Assembly (NCBI RefSeq): GCF_947179165.1 | Contig: NC_077248.1 | Location: 65,907,232-65,971,231 of the forward strand | Direction: 5' to 3' | DNA: 64,000 nt | DNA from: Solanum dulcamara | Lineage: Eukaryota > Streptophyta > Magnoliopsida > Solanales > Solanaceae | Part shown: positions 23,290 to 37,800 of the stretch, in pieces | How the letters are laid out: each line of letters begins with the position of its first letter | How positions within the stretch are numbered: the first letter of the stretch is position 1 | Translations under genes and position numbers: made by a program | Notes under the pieces: model-generated | What the model saw: only the letters and a program-made list of their open reading frames with translations | What the model was told of the DNA's origin: nothing | The model's database searches: none

Positions 23290-26200
23290 CCTAAATGCTA
23301 GAAATATACTGTGGATCATGTTGAGGCTACACGTAATTCTCCTCCCGGTACTCCTCCCGGTACTTACGGAGTGTCCCATAAAAGTTTCAGGAAAAAAATG
23401 ACCAAAAGTCAAATCAGCAATATATTCATGGGCTAACACACACGAAAAATAGAAAAATTGCACAATTCCACTATTGTGGTACCTAAATGCTGTGATTATG
23501 CCGTGGATCATGTCAATATTACACGTACTGATCCTTCGGATACTTACGAAGGTCCTAGAAAGGTTTTGGAATCAAATTGATCGAAAGTCATATTACTAAA
23601 ATATTAATGGCTAACAAACATGAAAAAAAGAAACTTACTTAATTTGGCTTGTGCAGACCCTAAATGCTATGAATACACCATGGACCAAGACAATGTAACA
23701 TATTGATCCTCCGGGTACTTCCAAGAGTCCTATAAAGGTTTTGAAAGAAAATATACTGAAATCCCTATCACCAAAATATTCATGGAAAAATGACAAAATT
23801 GTCTAATTCCGCTTGTGCAACCCTAAATGCTATGAATACGTAGCGGATCGTGCTGAGGCTACACGTACTACTCCCCACGATACTTATGGAAGGTTCTATA
23901 AAGGTTTTTGAAATAAATTGTGCGGCCTCTAAGTGTTGTGATTACATTGTGGATCGTGCCAAGACGACAAAAATTAATCCCCCAAGTACTTACAGAGGGT
24001 CCGAAAGGTTTCAAAAAAATTGACCGAAAGTCATATCACCAAAATATTAATGGGTTAACTACTACTTTGTCCGCCAGTTTCAATATTCGGTGGATGATGT
24101 TGTAGACGGAGCAGCGGCTAAATATGTTGAAGAACACAATATCTTTGTGAATTTAAAGCATGAGATAGCAACGTTCATCTTTAATGTGAATAAAATTCAT
24201 TCCATTCAAGATGGGTTCTTTTCTCCTGATATTCTTTGGTCTCAAATGGTTTTATACCCATTTTATTCTAATAATACCAGGTTTGCTAATGAATCCCTTG
24301 ATTTATTTGAAAAACAAGTAGGACCCCCTTTCTCTAGCTTATTAGGGGCCTACCAAGGAGTTGCATTAGTGACTGGTAGATTGGCTAACACACGCGCAAA
24401 ATGAGAAAAACACATAATTCTGCTTGTAAGACCTTATATGCTATAAATACACTGTGGATCTTGTCGAGGCTACACATATTGCTCCCTCGGATACTAAAGG
24501 AGTATCCCATAAAGGTTTCAAAATTTTTTTTGACCCAAAGCCATATCACTAAAATATTTATGGCTAACACACATGAAAAATGAGAAAATCACCTAATTTC
24601 GCTTGCACGACCACTAAATGCTATGAATACATCATGGATCATGCTGAGGTTACATGTACTGCTACCTCGGGTACTTACTGAGGGTCCTAAAAAGGTTTCA
24701 GAAAAAAAATTGAACGAAAGACATATCACCAAAATATTTATAAGCATTAACACACGAAAAATGAGAAAATTGCCTAATTCCGCTTATGCGGCCCCTAAAT
24801 GCTATGAATACATCATGGATTGTGCTGAGGCTACACTTAATACTCCCCTACAATACTTACGGAGGGTTCTATAAAGATTTTAGAAATATATTTATCGAAA
24901 GTCATATCACCAAAATATTCATGGGCTAATACACATAAAAAATGAAAAAATCACGAAATTACTCTTGTGCGGCCTCTAAGTGTTGTGATTACATTGTGGA
25001 TCATGCCAAGGCAGCAAAAATTGATCCCCCTATTACTTACAGAGGGTCCGATAAAGGTTTCGAAACAAATTTGATCAAAAGCTATATCACCAATATACTC
25101 TTGGGTAAACACACACAAAATGAGAAAATCGTATAATTCAGCTTGTACGACCTTAAATACTATAAATATATTGTGGATCATGTCGAGGGTACACATACTG
25201 CTCCTCAAATATTTACGGAGTGTCCCATAAATAGTTCAAAAAAATGACCAAAAGCCATATCACCAAAATATTAATGGGCTAACACACACGAAAAATGAGA
25301 AAATTGTCTAATTTCGCTTGTGTAGCCACTAAATGCTATAAATACACCGTGGATCATTCCCCCAAGCTATAGATATTGCTCACACAGGTACTTATATAGG
25401 GTCACATAAAAGTTTCAAAAAAATTGATTGAAAGTCATATAACCAAAATGTGCATGTGCTAACATACACAAAAAAATGAGAAAATCATCTTATTCCGCTT
25501 TTGTGGCCCCTAAGTGCAATGATAACACCGTGGATCATGCCGAAGCTACACTTACTGCACCTCCAAGCACTTACAAAGGGTCTCATAAAGGTTTCGAAAA
25601 ATAATTAATCGAAATCCATATCACAAAAATATTTATGAGTTAACACACAAGAAAAATGAGAAAATCGCTTAATCCTCTTGTGCGTCTCAAAAATGCAATG
25701 AATACATCATGAATCATGCCTAGGTTACACGTATTGCACGAAAGTCATATTACCAAAATATTAATGGACTAATATTGACGAAAAATGAAAAAATCTTCTA
25801 ATTCCGCTTATGAGCCCCCTAAATGCTATGAATACGCCATAGATTTTGCCAAAGCTACACGTACTTCTCCCCTGGATGCTTACGGAGGGTTATATCAATA
25901 AAATATTAATGGGTTAACACCGCAAAATGAAAAAATTGCCTAATTCAGCATGTGCGGCCCCTAAATACTACGAATACACGGTGGATTGTGCTGAGGCTAA
26001 ACATACTACTCCCCCGGGTACTTACGGAGGATTCCATAAAAGTTTCAGAAACAAATGACCGATAGCCATATCACCAAAATATTAATGTGCTAATAGTAAC
26101 GAAAAATGAGAAAATGACTTAATTGCGCTTGTGTGACCTCTAAATGTTATGAATACACCGTTGATCGTGACGAGTCTAAACATACTTCTCCCTGAGATAT

Positions 26201-27370
26201 ATACAGAGGTTTCTATAAAATTTTCAGAAAAAATAATCAAAACCATGTTGCCAAAATATTAATGGGTTAACACAAATGAAAAATGATAAAATCGCTTAAT
26301 TTCACTTGTCCGCCCGATAAATACTATGAATATGGCGTGGATCGTGCCGAATCTACACATATTTATCCCCCGGGTACTTACTTAGGGTCAATAAACTTTT
26401 CAAAAAAAATTGACCGAAATTCGTATCACCAAAATATTCATGGGTGTTAACTCACGCAAAATGAAATAATTGTGTAATTCTAGCTTGTGTAGCCCGTAAA
26501 TGTTGTGAATACACCGCGAATCATGATGCGGCTATACATATTGCTTCCATGGGTACTTACAGAGGGTCCCGTAAAGATTTCAACAAAAATTATTCGAAAT
26601 TCATATCACCAAAATATTCATGGGCTAACACACACGAAATATGAGAAAATTGCCTAGTTACGCATGTGAGCCCCCTAAATGATATTAATACGCCGTGGAT
26701 GGTGCCGCCACTGAACGTACTTCTCCTATGGGTACTTATGCAGGTTAATATAAATGTTCCAAAAAAATTGACTGAAAGTTATATCATCAAAATATTCATA
26801 GGTTAACACACACGTAAAATGAGAAAACCACCTAATTTAGCTTGTACAGCTTCTAAATTTTATGAATACACCGTAGATTGTCATGCACTACTATCCCGGA
26901 TACTTTCGAAGGGTCCCATAAAAGTTTTGATTTTTTATATCTAAAGACATATCACAAAAATATTAATGGGCTAACACGCATAAAAAATGAGAAAATTGTC
27001 TAATTTCGCTTGTGCGGCCCTTAAATGCTATAAATACGCAGTGGATCATGCCGAGACTACACTTACTTCTCCCCCGGGTACTTAGGTAGGATCACATAAA
27101 TATTTTGGAAAAAAATTGACATAAAGCCATACCACCAAAATATTCATAGTCTAATACACAAAAAGTGAGAAAATCGCTTAATTTCACTTTTGCTGTCCAT
27201 AAATGATATGAATAAGCAGTGGATCATGTTGAGGCTACACGTACTTTTCCCTCAGGTGCTTACGTAGGGTCCAATAAAGGTTTTGGAAAAAATTGATAGA
27301 AAGTCATTTCTCCAAAAATATTCATGGCTAACTAACACACGAAAAATGAGAAAATTGACTTATTCCGCTT
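23290..27370 (+). repeat. higher-order repeat copy 1 (~3.7 kb without the filler)
   Basis: Delimited by recurrence of one diagnostic series of variant monomers: AAATGCTAGAAATA, then a GTGTCCCATAAAAG unit, then GTGATTATGCCGTGG, then CATGGACCAAGAC (23290-23790). The same series recurs at 27370-27850 and again at 30727-30799 plus 33725-34125. Further in, AAGCATTAACACACG (24741) and GCAATGATAACACC (25515) have counterparts 3.66 kb downstream at 28397 and 29170. Confidence 0.75.
24060..24375 (+). pseudogene. unrecognised protein-coding fragment inserted in the satellite
   Basis: About 105 codons open from end to end with non-satellite composition. The product begins near YYFVRQFQYSVDDVVDGAAA and ends near LLGAYQGVALVTGRLA, with an NIFVNLKHEIATFIFNVNK segment between. 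There is no start or stop of its own, so it looks like an internal exon piece. The satellite on both sides meets it at GGTTAAC (left) and GGCTAAC (right), the same monomer position. This suggests microhomology capture or a short target duplication. I do not recognise the family. Confidence 0.6.
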
Positions 27371-30300
27371 GTGCGACACCTAAATGCTAGTAATACACCG
27401 TCGGTCGTGATGAGGCTACACGTACTTCTCCCCCGGTACTTAAGAAGTGTCCCAAAAATGTTTCTGGGAAAAAATAACCAAAAATCAAATCACCAAAATA
27501 TTAATGGGCTAACACACATGGAAAATGAGAAAATTACATAATTCCGCTTAGAACACCTAAATGTTGTGATTACGCCTGAATCATGCCGATGCTATATGTA
27601 CTGATCTTATGGGTACTTACGAAAGGTCCTATAAAGATTTTTGAACCAAATTGACCGAAAGTCGTATCCATAAAATATTCATTCGCTAACACTCATGAAG
27701 AAAGAGAAAATTCCTTAATTCCACTTGTGAAGACCCTAAATGCTATGAATACACCATGGACCAAGACGAGGCTACACCTTCTGCTCCTCTGCATATTTAC
27801 GGAGAGTTCCATAAAGGTTTTGGAAAAAAATAGACCGAAATCCCTATCACCAAAATATTCATAGGTTAATACACCTAAAAAAAAGACAAAATTGCCTAAT
27901 TTCACTTGTACGGCTCCTAAATGCTATGAATATATCGTGGATCGTGTTGAGGCTACATGTACTACTCCCTCGATATTTATGGAGGATTCTATAAAGGTTT
28001 GGAAATAAATTGGATGAAAGCCATATCACCAAAATATTCATGGGCTAACACACAAAAAATAAAAAAATCACTTAATTCCTCTTGTACGACCTCTAAATAT
28101 TGTGATTACATCGTAGATCATGCCAAGGCTACAAATATTGGTCCCTCGGGTACTTATGAAGGATCTCATAAAGGTTTTTAAAAAAATTTGAGTAAAAGTC
28201 ATATCACTAAAATATTTATGGGCTAACACATATAAAAAATGAGAAATTACCTAATTCTGCTTGTGCGGCCACTAAATGCTATGAATGTGCTGCGGATTGT
28301 GCTGAGGTTACACGTACTTCTCCTCTCGGTACTTACGGAGGGTCCCAAAAAGGTTTTGAAAAAAATTTGAACGAAAGACATATCATTAAAATATTCATTA
28401 GCGTTAACACACGAAAAATGAAAAAATCGTCTAATTCCACTTGTGTGGACCCTAAATGCTATGAATACATCACTGATCGTGCCGAAGCTATATGTAATGC
28501 TCCTCCAGGTACTTACAGAGAGTCTCATAATGATTTTCAAAAAAAAATTGATCGAAAGCCATATCACCAAAATATTCATGGAGTAACACACACGAAAATT
28601 GAAAAAATTGCCTAATTTCGCTTGTGCGGCTCAAAAATACTATGAATACACCATAGATCATGCCAAGTCTACACGTACTACTCCCTAGGTGGTTTGGAGG
28701 GTCCCATAAAGGTTCGGTAAAAAATTAATCGAAAGCTATATCACCAAAATATTAATGGATTATTACTAACGAAAATGAGAAAATTGTCTAATTACGCGTG
28801 TGTGGCTCCCAAATACTATGAATATATTGTGAATCGTGCTGAGGCTACAAATACTGCTTCCTGAGGTAATTACAGTGTGTCCCATAAAGGTTTCGAAAAA
28901 AATTTGACCGAAAGCATATCGATAAAATATTAATGGGCTAACACACGAAAAATAAAAAAATTACTTAATTCCACTTGCGTGTCTCCTAAATGCTATGAAT
29001 ACAATGTGATTCGTGCCGAGGTTACACATAATGCTTTCCCAGATACTTACATAGGATTTCATAAAAGTTTCAGAAAAAAATTGACCGAAAGCCATATAAC
29101 CAAAATACTCATAGGCGATCATACACAAAAATGAGAAAATCGTCTTATTGCGCTTGTGCGGCCCCTAAATGCAGTGATAACGCCATGGATCATGCTGAAG
29201 CTACACTTACTCATGCTCCAGGTACTTAAGGAGGGTACTATAAAGATTTCAAAAAAAATTAATCGAAATTTATATCACCAAAATATTCATGGGCTAGCAC
29301 AAACGAAAAATGAGAAAATAACATAATTCCTGTTGTGCGTCCCCTAAATGCAACGAATGCATCGTGAATCTTGCCCAAGCTACACGTATTGCTCCTCAGG
29401 TTACTATGGTGAATCCCATTAGGATTTTGAGAAAAAATTGATCGAAAGTCATATCACCAAAATATTCATGGACTAATACTAACAAAAAAAATGAGAAAAC
29501 CGCCTAATTCTATTTGTGCGGTCTCTAAATGTTATGAATATACCCTGAATCTTGTCAAAGCTACACGTACTTGTCCTTCGGATACTTACAGAGGGTCACA
29601 TAAAGGTTCCGAAAAAATTTGACCCAAAGTCATATCAACAAAATATTCATAGGTTAACACACACATAAAATGACAAAATCGCCTAATTTAGCTTGTGCAA
29701 CCTTTAAATGCTATGAATACACCATGGATCATGTTGAGGCTAGACATAGTACTCCCTCGGGTACTTACGGAGGTTCCCATAAAAGTTTAAAAAATAATGA
29801 CAGAAAGTCATATTATCAAAATATTCAGGGGCTGACACATATGAAAATTGAGAAAATTACCTAATTTTGCTTGTGCAGCCCATAAATACTACGAATACGC
29901 CGTTGATCGTATCGAGTCTAAACATAATTCTCCCCCGGATATTTACGTAGGGTCAATAAAGTTCACACAAAAAGTGAGAAAATCGACTAGTTATGCATGT
30001 GCGACCCCTAAATGATATTAATACACCGTGGATCATGCCGAGGATGCACATACTTCTCTTTCGGGCACTTACGGAGGTTAATATAAAGGTTTCAAAAAAA
30101 AATTGATCGAAAGCCATATCACAAAAATATTTATAGGTTAACACACATAAAATGAGAAAATCGGCTAATTCAACTTGTGCAGCTCCTAAATACTATAAAT
30201 ACATCGTGGATTGTGCCAAGGCTACACACACTACTTTTTCGGATACTTACAAAGGGTCCTATAAAGGTTTTGAAAAAAATCATCGAAAGCCATACCACCA

Positions 30301-30799
30301 AAATATTAATGGCTAACACACATAAAAAATGAAAAAATCGCCTAATTCCACTTGTGCGGTCTCACAATGCTATAAATATGCCGTGGGTTGTGCTGAGCCT
30401 ACACGTACCTCTCTCCCAGGTACTTACGTAGGATCCCATAAAGATTTTGGAAAAAAATTGACATAAAGCCATACCACTAAAATATTCATAGGCTAATATA
30501 CACGAAAAGTGAGAAAATCGCATAATTTCTCTTGTGCGTTTCCTAAAGGCAATTAATAGATAGTGGATTATGTCGAGGCTATACGTATTGATCCCCAAGT
30601 GCCTACGGAGGATCCAATAAAGGTTTTGCAAAAAAATTGACCCAAAGTCATTTTACCAAAAATATTCATAGGATAACACACATGAAAAATGAGAAAAATT
30701 GTCTTATTCCGCTTGTGTGGCTCCTAAATGCTAGGAATACACCGTGGGTCATGCTGAGGCTAGACGTAGTTCTCCCCCAATAATTATGGAGTGTCCAAC
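27370..30799 (+). repeat. higher-order repeat copy 2
   Basis: Starts with the same variant series as copy 1 (AAATGCTAGTAATACACC at 27379, then GTGATTACGCC, then CATGGACCAAGAC) and ends where that series begins again at 30727. One monomer present in copy 1 near 26442-26620 (AGCCCGTAAATG type) is missing here at about 29957, which accounts for most of the length difference. Confidence 0.72.
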
Positions 30800-33724
30800 T
30801 GTCACGACCTAGCCCCGTAGGCCGTGACTAGTGTCTGAATTGGACACTCATATACACACATATTATCTATTGTCAATCGACAATTAAACACGATATAGAA
30901 TCTATATGGGTAGCACGTTGTCTCAAACGGTCACTTATATATATACCAAAATTAGCTATTTCTTGGGGAGTCTTAATTGTCAAAAATAAGATAACATAAT
31001 ACGTAAGCCGATAAGGCTTTCACTCCGAATGTAAATGTCCAAAAACATAAGCCATACTAGTACACCAGACAACATCTACATACAACCCACTCATGTGTCT
31101 ACAGACCTCTAAGAGGATTAACAATAGCATATGACGGGACAGGGCCCCGCCGTACCCCTAAATACATAAATATATACATTATAAGGATTAGTACCAAAAG
31201 TTTAGGCTCCGAGACAATGGAGCACTTCAACCCGTTGAGTAGAATCCTAAGGTGGCGGCTCTCCAAAATGAGTATTTGTACCTGCGGGCACGAAACGCAG
31301 CCCCCCGAAGAAGGGGGTCAGTACGAAATATGTACCGAGTATATAAAGCATAAAATATCGTAACGGAGATCACATCTGAAATAAAGATTCAGGAGTCAAG
31401 TATCATAATCAATAAATCACTGTACCTGTGTCTTATAAAATGAAGACATGCATATCATCATCATATATCGTACCTGGCCCGTTATGGGACTCGGTGTCAC
31501 AATTATATCAATATATTGTCATATGTATATATATACCATACCCGGCCCTCTAGCAAGGGACTCGGTGAATAGAGTAGTGTACACTGATACCGTACCTGAC
31601 CCATTATGGGACTCGGTGCCATAATCATATCGTCATATCATCATAATATCATATTATCATATCACGTACCCGGCCCTCTAGTAAGGGACTCGGTGAATAA
31701 TGTAGTGGAATCCATACATGATAACATACCCGGCCTATCGTAGGACTCGGTGAATAATACCATAACAATATGCACGAATAAGGTATCATTAGCAACCTTG
31801 TGAAATTTGATCATTATCGGAGACTTAATAGAATAAGCAAAGCAATCCATCATTTGAAAACCAAGACAATAGTCATTATGAATCACACCAATTATGGATT
31901 ATACTAAAATATGAATTATACCACAACATGAGTTATACCAACTAGGATGGCTGGAATCATACACATGAGTCAAGACATAACAATATAAATTTTTAAAATC
32001 AAGAACGGTAGCCATCCGAGTATATCTACGAATAAGAGTTTCTTTGGAATTTAAGCATACGTAATTCGTTCGTTTCATATGGATCATGCCAAAAGAAGAA
32101 AATGTTAACTTTACATACCTTTAGCGTTTATACGTATATGTTGTCCAATATTGTCTCAACCTATATTAAAACGTTAAGCACTATGGTTAAGCTATGGACA
32201 AGAATAAAACGTAGTCTATCGTTAGTAGGTTATTTCTAAAAAAAATTGGACAGCACCTCCCCTATACCGCTCACTTTTCCCACTTTCAAACCAGCCATAT
32301 AATCATCAATCAACATCAACAATCCAAAATATTGACAAAAAATAAGATTTATTATTGACAATAAGCCTAGAATATTTCCACCCGACTCATGTTACCAAAG
32401 CAGTAAATTCGGAAAGTCAAGTACCTCACGTTGTATCTAAATTTTGAAAATGAAAACGGCAAAACTGGACTTTATGACCTTCATGAAACATTTATATCTC
32501 TGTCTTAAGTTTCCAATGCAAAAGAAATCAACTCAAAAGTCATTTTCTACAAAGAGATATCATCAAAATACGAACAGCTATACCTGAAGGATTTTTCAAT
32601 CCAGAATCTGAACAGAATTTGTCTTATGATTCATGCTCAGGTTTCGACATAATAACAGCAGATATAGACTAAGACATAAACATAAGAGTTGTAGGTACGT
32701 GTATTAGCTTTCCAAAACATGTTTAATATCTAAAATCAAAGGTCTACACAATGAGCTATTCCAGAATTACTACCAGCTACTCAATTCCAAAAACGGGTTT
32801 GAACATTCACAATCTTCATACACATTTTTCCTCCAAATTCAAGAACAACAACTTATCAACAACATCAAAACAATATCAACCATTATTATACATCATCACT
32901 AAGATAATTCCATCTATTTAATCTACCTAAAACAACCCCTTAACCCATAACTCTCAACAAATTACCAAACTAGTTTATAATACTATTTTCTCCGTTCTAA
33001 TCCGTTAAAACTCTAACTAAACTTGTTAACAATGAAAAGGAGACTTTAATATTACCTTAAATTTGCAGTACCACACAAAATCTTCTCTTTATTGGCTGAT
33101 TTCTAGCTCAAATTGAAGCCAACGCGACGTACAACAATTTTCTCTTCATGAGCTTCGGATTTTGAGACTCGAATTTTGGTCGGATTTGGTTTTTCTCTCA
33201 AGAACTTCCCTCTCTCTCTCTCTAGAAATTTTTCTGGATTTTTCTTAGTCTAAACTATGAAGGAATACATAGAATTTAGATTAATTTCGTGGGTATTGGG
33301 CCTGACCCGAATTAGAATTGGTTTGGGCCGAATTCACTATTTAGTTTGGCCTGTCAGACTTAAAATGTCTATATCTTATTACTCCGATATCACATTTCAT
33401 CCCACGACCTATGGTTGGAAAGATATTTTAATTATCTACAACTTTCATGTTGAGAGTTTTCCCAAATTCTCAAATTATAAAGAGGTTATGGCCTCCCGAA
33501 TTCAGCTTACCCGAAACGTAACTTTAAAAAAAACATATTTGATGGCTTCTATTTTGATTTGGCTTAAGGGTCCTTCTTGAGATGTATTTTACTACACACA
33601 AATTATTCATATAACTTGGCATCTACAACAAATCATGTCCTTTTAAAATTCAAAATTAAAAGTCCTTGAATTTATAATCGTTAGCTTACGAATAATCCAA
33701 AATGCAAAAATACGGAATGTAACA
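30800..33724 (+). mobile_element. 2.9-kb probable solo LTR inserted in the satellite
   Basis: Starts TGTCACGACC and ends TGTAACA. It is flanked by CCAAC (30795-30799) and CCCAC (33725-33729), a 5-bp duplication with one mismatch. Removing it rejoins a normal satellite monomer (GTGTCCCAC then AAAGGTTTCAGG). The first 30 bases form a hairpin (GTCACGACCTA with TAGGCCGTGAC). Five diverged copies of a short GGGACTCGGTG motif occur at 31470-31760. The CCCCCCGAAGAAGGGGGTCA stretch at 31301-31320 is one I associate with a widespread Solanaceae LTR family. No gag or pol is visible. A 107-codon open frame at 33257-33580 has no recognisable product. Confidence 0.68.
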
Positions 33725-34761
33725 CCCACAAAGGTTTCAGGAAAGAAATGACCAAAATCCAAATCAACAAAATATTTATGGCTAACACACATGAAAAATG
33801 AGAAAATTGTATAATTTCACTTATGCGACACTAAATGTTGTGATTACGCCGTGAATCATACTGAGGATACATGTACTGATCCCATGAGTACTTACAAAAG
33901 ATCTTATAAAGCTTTTTGAACCAAATTGACCGAAAATCATATCAATAAAATATTCATTGGGTAACACACTTGAAAAAAAGAAAATTGCTTAATTCCACTT
34001 GTGAAAACCCTAAATACTATGAATACATCATGGACCAAGACAAGGCTACACCTATTTCTCCCCCGGGTATTTATGGAGATTCCCATAAAGGTTTTGAAAA
34101 AAATACACTGAAATCCCTATCACCAAAATATTTATGCGCTAACACATACAAAAAATAATAAAATCGCCTAATTTCGCTTGTGCAACCCCTAAATATTATG
34201 AATATGTTGTGGATCATGCTGAGGCTATACGTACTAGTCCCCCTAGTACTTATAGAGTGTTCTATAAAGGTTTTGAAAAAAATTGACCGAAAGTCATATC
34301 ACCAAAATATTCATGAGCTAATATACACACAAAAAAGAAATCACCTAATTTCTCTTGTGCGACCTCTAAATGGTGTGATTACATTGTGGATTGTTCCAAA
34401 ACTACACAAATTGATCCCCTGGATACTTACAAAGGGTCCAATAAAGGTTTCGAAAAAACATTGACCGAAAAACATATCACCAAAGTATTTATGGGTTAAC
34501 ACATACGCAAAATAAGAAAATTACCTAATTCCACTTGTGCAGCCTTAAATGCGATGAATATATCATGGATCATGTCGAGGATACACATACTACTCCCACG
34601 GATACTTACGGAAGGACCATAAAGGTTTTAAAAAATAATTGACTCAAAAACATATTAGTAAAATATTCATGGGCTAACACACATAAAAAATTAGAAAATC
34701 GCCTAATTTCGCTTGTACGATCACTAAATGCTATGAATACGCTGTGAATCGTGCTGAGCTT

Positions 34762-34868
34762 ATCCGGGTGACAAGTACGTGTAGCTTCGACAAGATCCAT
34801 GATGTATTTATTGTATTTAGTGGTCACACAAGCAGAATTATGCGATTTTCTCATTTTTTGCTAATATC
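34762..34868 (-). repeat. short inverted satellite piece
   Basis: About 107 bp of the monomer lie in reverse orientation between two forward monomers. The reverse complement contains CACTAAATACAATAAATACA, a variant that also occurs in the forward monomer at 35328-35441. The piece is therefore likely an inverted copy of that neighbour. Confidence 0.72.
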
Positions 34869-37800
34869 AGATCGCTTAATTTCTCTTGTGAGTCCCCTAA
34901 ATGCAATGAATACACCACAAATCATTCCTAAGCTATACGTATTGCTCCCCTAGGTGCCTACGGATGGTCCCATAAAAGTTTTGGAAACAAATTGACCAAA
35001 ATTCATATCACTAAAATATTTATAGGCTAATACTAACGAAAAATGAGAAAAACGCCTAATTCTGCTTGTGCGGCCACTAAATGCTATGAATACACATACT
35101 TGTTCCAAAAAATATTTGACCAAAAGTCATATCAATAAAATATTCATGGGTTAACACACACGCAAAATAAGAAAATCACCTAATTCAGCTTGTGCGACTT
35201 CTAAATGCAATGAATACATCGTGGATCATGTACAAGCTAAACGTATTGCTCCCTTATGTTCCTACAAAGGGTTCCATAAAGGTTTTGAAAAGAATATTGA
35301 CCAAAAGTCATATCACCAAAATATTTATTATCTAATATTAGCGAAAAATGAGAAAATCGCATAATTCCGCTTGTGCGACCACTAAATACAATAAATACAT
35401 CGTGGATCTTGCCGAAGCTACACATACTTCTCACCCGGATACTTATGGAGGGTCACATAAAAGTTTCGAAAAAAATTGACCAAAATCCATATCAACAAAA
35501 TATTCACGGGTTAACACACGCAAAATGAGAAAATCGCCTAATTTAGCTTGTGCGGCACTAAATGCTATGGATACACCTTGGATCATGCCGAGGTTAAACA
35601 TGCTGATCCCCCGAATACTTATGGAGGGTACTATAAAATGTTCAGAAAAAAATAACCGAAAGTCATATAACCAAAATATTCATGGGCTAACACACATAAA
35701 AAAAATAAAAAAATTGCTTAATTCCGCTTATATGACACATAAATACTATGTATACATCGTAAATTGTGCCGAGTCTACAAATACTTCACCCCCGAGTACT
35801 TACGTAGGGTCAATAAAGTTTTCAAAAATAAATTTGATCGAAGGCCATATCACCAAAATGTTCATGGGCGTTAGCTCACGAAAAATGAAAAAATTGCGTA
35901 ATTCTTCTTATGTAGCCCGTAAATGCTATGAATACACCGTGGATCATATTTTAGCTATATGTATTGCTCCCATTGGTACTTACAGAGGGTCCCGTAAATG
36001 TTTCAATTTTTTTTTCAAAATTCATATCATCAAAATATTAATGGGCTAACACATATGAAAATAAATGAGAAAATCACCTAATTACGCATGTGTGGCCCCT
36101 AAATGCTATTAATACACTGTGGATCATGCCGATACTACATGTACTTGTCCTCCGGGTACTTATAGAGGTTAATGTAAAGGTAACAAAAATATTTGACCGA
36201 AATCCATATCACCAAAATATTCATAGGTTAATTTTGCTTGTGCAGCCCCAAAATGCTATGAATATGTCGTAGATCATGCCGCGGCTACACATAATTCTCC
36301 CCCAGGTGCTTTGGAGGCTCCCATAATGGTTTTAAAAAAATTGATCGAAAGCTATATCACCAAAATATTAATGGGCTAATACTAATAAAAATGAGAAAAT
36401 CACCTAATTAGACTTGTGTGGCCCCTAAGTACTATGAATACACTGTGGATCGAGATGAGGCTACACATACTGCTCCCCAGGTGCTTATGGAGGGTCCCAT
36501 AAAGAGTTCGAAAATTTTTTGACCGAAAGCAATATCACCAAAATAATCATTGGCTAACACACACGACAAATGAAAAAATTGCCTAATTTCACTTGTGCGG
36601 CCCCTAAATGCTATGAATACACCGTGAATCGTGCCGAGCCTACACATACTGCTCCCCCAGATACTTACGGAGGGTCCATAAAAGTTTCAGAAAAAAATTG
36701 ACCGAAAACCATATAACTAAAATATTCATGGGCTAACATACACAAACAATAAAAAACTAGTCTTGTTCCACTTGTGTTTCCCTTAAATGCAATGATAACA
36801 CTGTGGATCATGCTGAAGTTATATGTACTATTCCCCCAAATGCTTAGGAAGGGTACCACAAAGGTTTCAAAAAATGATTAATCAAAATTTATATCACCAA
36901 AATATTAATGGGCTAACACACACAAAAAATAAAAAATTTGTCTAATACCTTTTGTGCGTCCCCTAAATGCAATGAATATATCGTAGATCATGTCCATGCT
37001 ACACGTATTGTTCCCCAAGGTGCCTACGGAGGGTCCCATAAAGGTTTTGAAATTTTTTTGACCGAGAAAGTCATATCACCAAAATATTCATGGGTTAATA
37101 CTAACGAAAAATGAGAAAATCGCATAGTTCCACTTGTGCGGCCTCTAAATGCTACGAATACACCGTAGATCTTATCGAAACTACACATACTTCTCCCCCG
37201 GGTAATTATGGAGGGTCACATAAAGGTTCTTAAAAAATTGACCGAATGCCATTCAAACAAAGTATTCATGGGTTAACACACACGCAAAATAAGAAAATTG
37301 CCTAATTCAGCTTGTGCGATCTCTAAATGCTATGACTACACCGTGGATCATCCCAAGGCTAAACATACTTCTTCCCCGGGTATTTACGGAGGGTCCCATA
37401 AAAGTTTCAGAAAAAATGACCGAAAGTCATATTACCAAAATACTCATGGGTTAATACATCTGAAAAATGAGAAAATTGCCTAATTTCGCTTGTGCAGCCC
37501 ATAAATACTATGAATATGCCTGGATCGTGCCAAGTCTACACATACTTCTCTCTCGGGTAAATAAATTTTTCAGAATGTTTTTTTGACTGAAAGTCATATC
37601 ACAAAAATATTCATGGACGTTAACTTACGAAAAATGAAAAAATGCGTGATTCTGCTTATGTAGCCCGTAAATGCTATGAATACACTGTGGACCATGCTGC
37701 GGCTACATATGTTGCTCCCACGGGTAATTATGGAGGGTACCGTAAAGGTTTTAAAAAAAATCATTCGTAAGTCATATCACCAAAATATTCATGGGCTAAT

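Noticed and set aside
24060..24375. Organelle DNA insertion as the source of the open fragment in the satellite
   Set aside because: The translated sequence does not resemble any plastid or mitochondrial protein I know, and its base composition is like nuclear exons. Left as unrecognised.
31470..31760. Regularly spaced short repeats that might suggest a CRISPR-like array
   Set aside because: This is a plant nuclear LTR. The GGGACTCGGTG units are diverged and irregularly spaced, and there are no associated genes.
33257..33580. 107-codon frame inside the 2.9-kb LTR
   Set aside because: No retroviral or host domain recognised. LTRs often contain accidental open frames, and the position near the LTR end does not suggest a gene.
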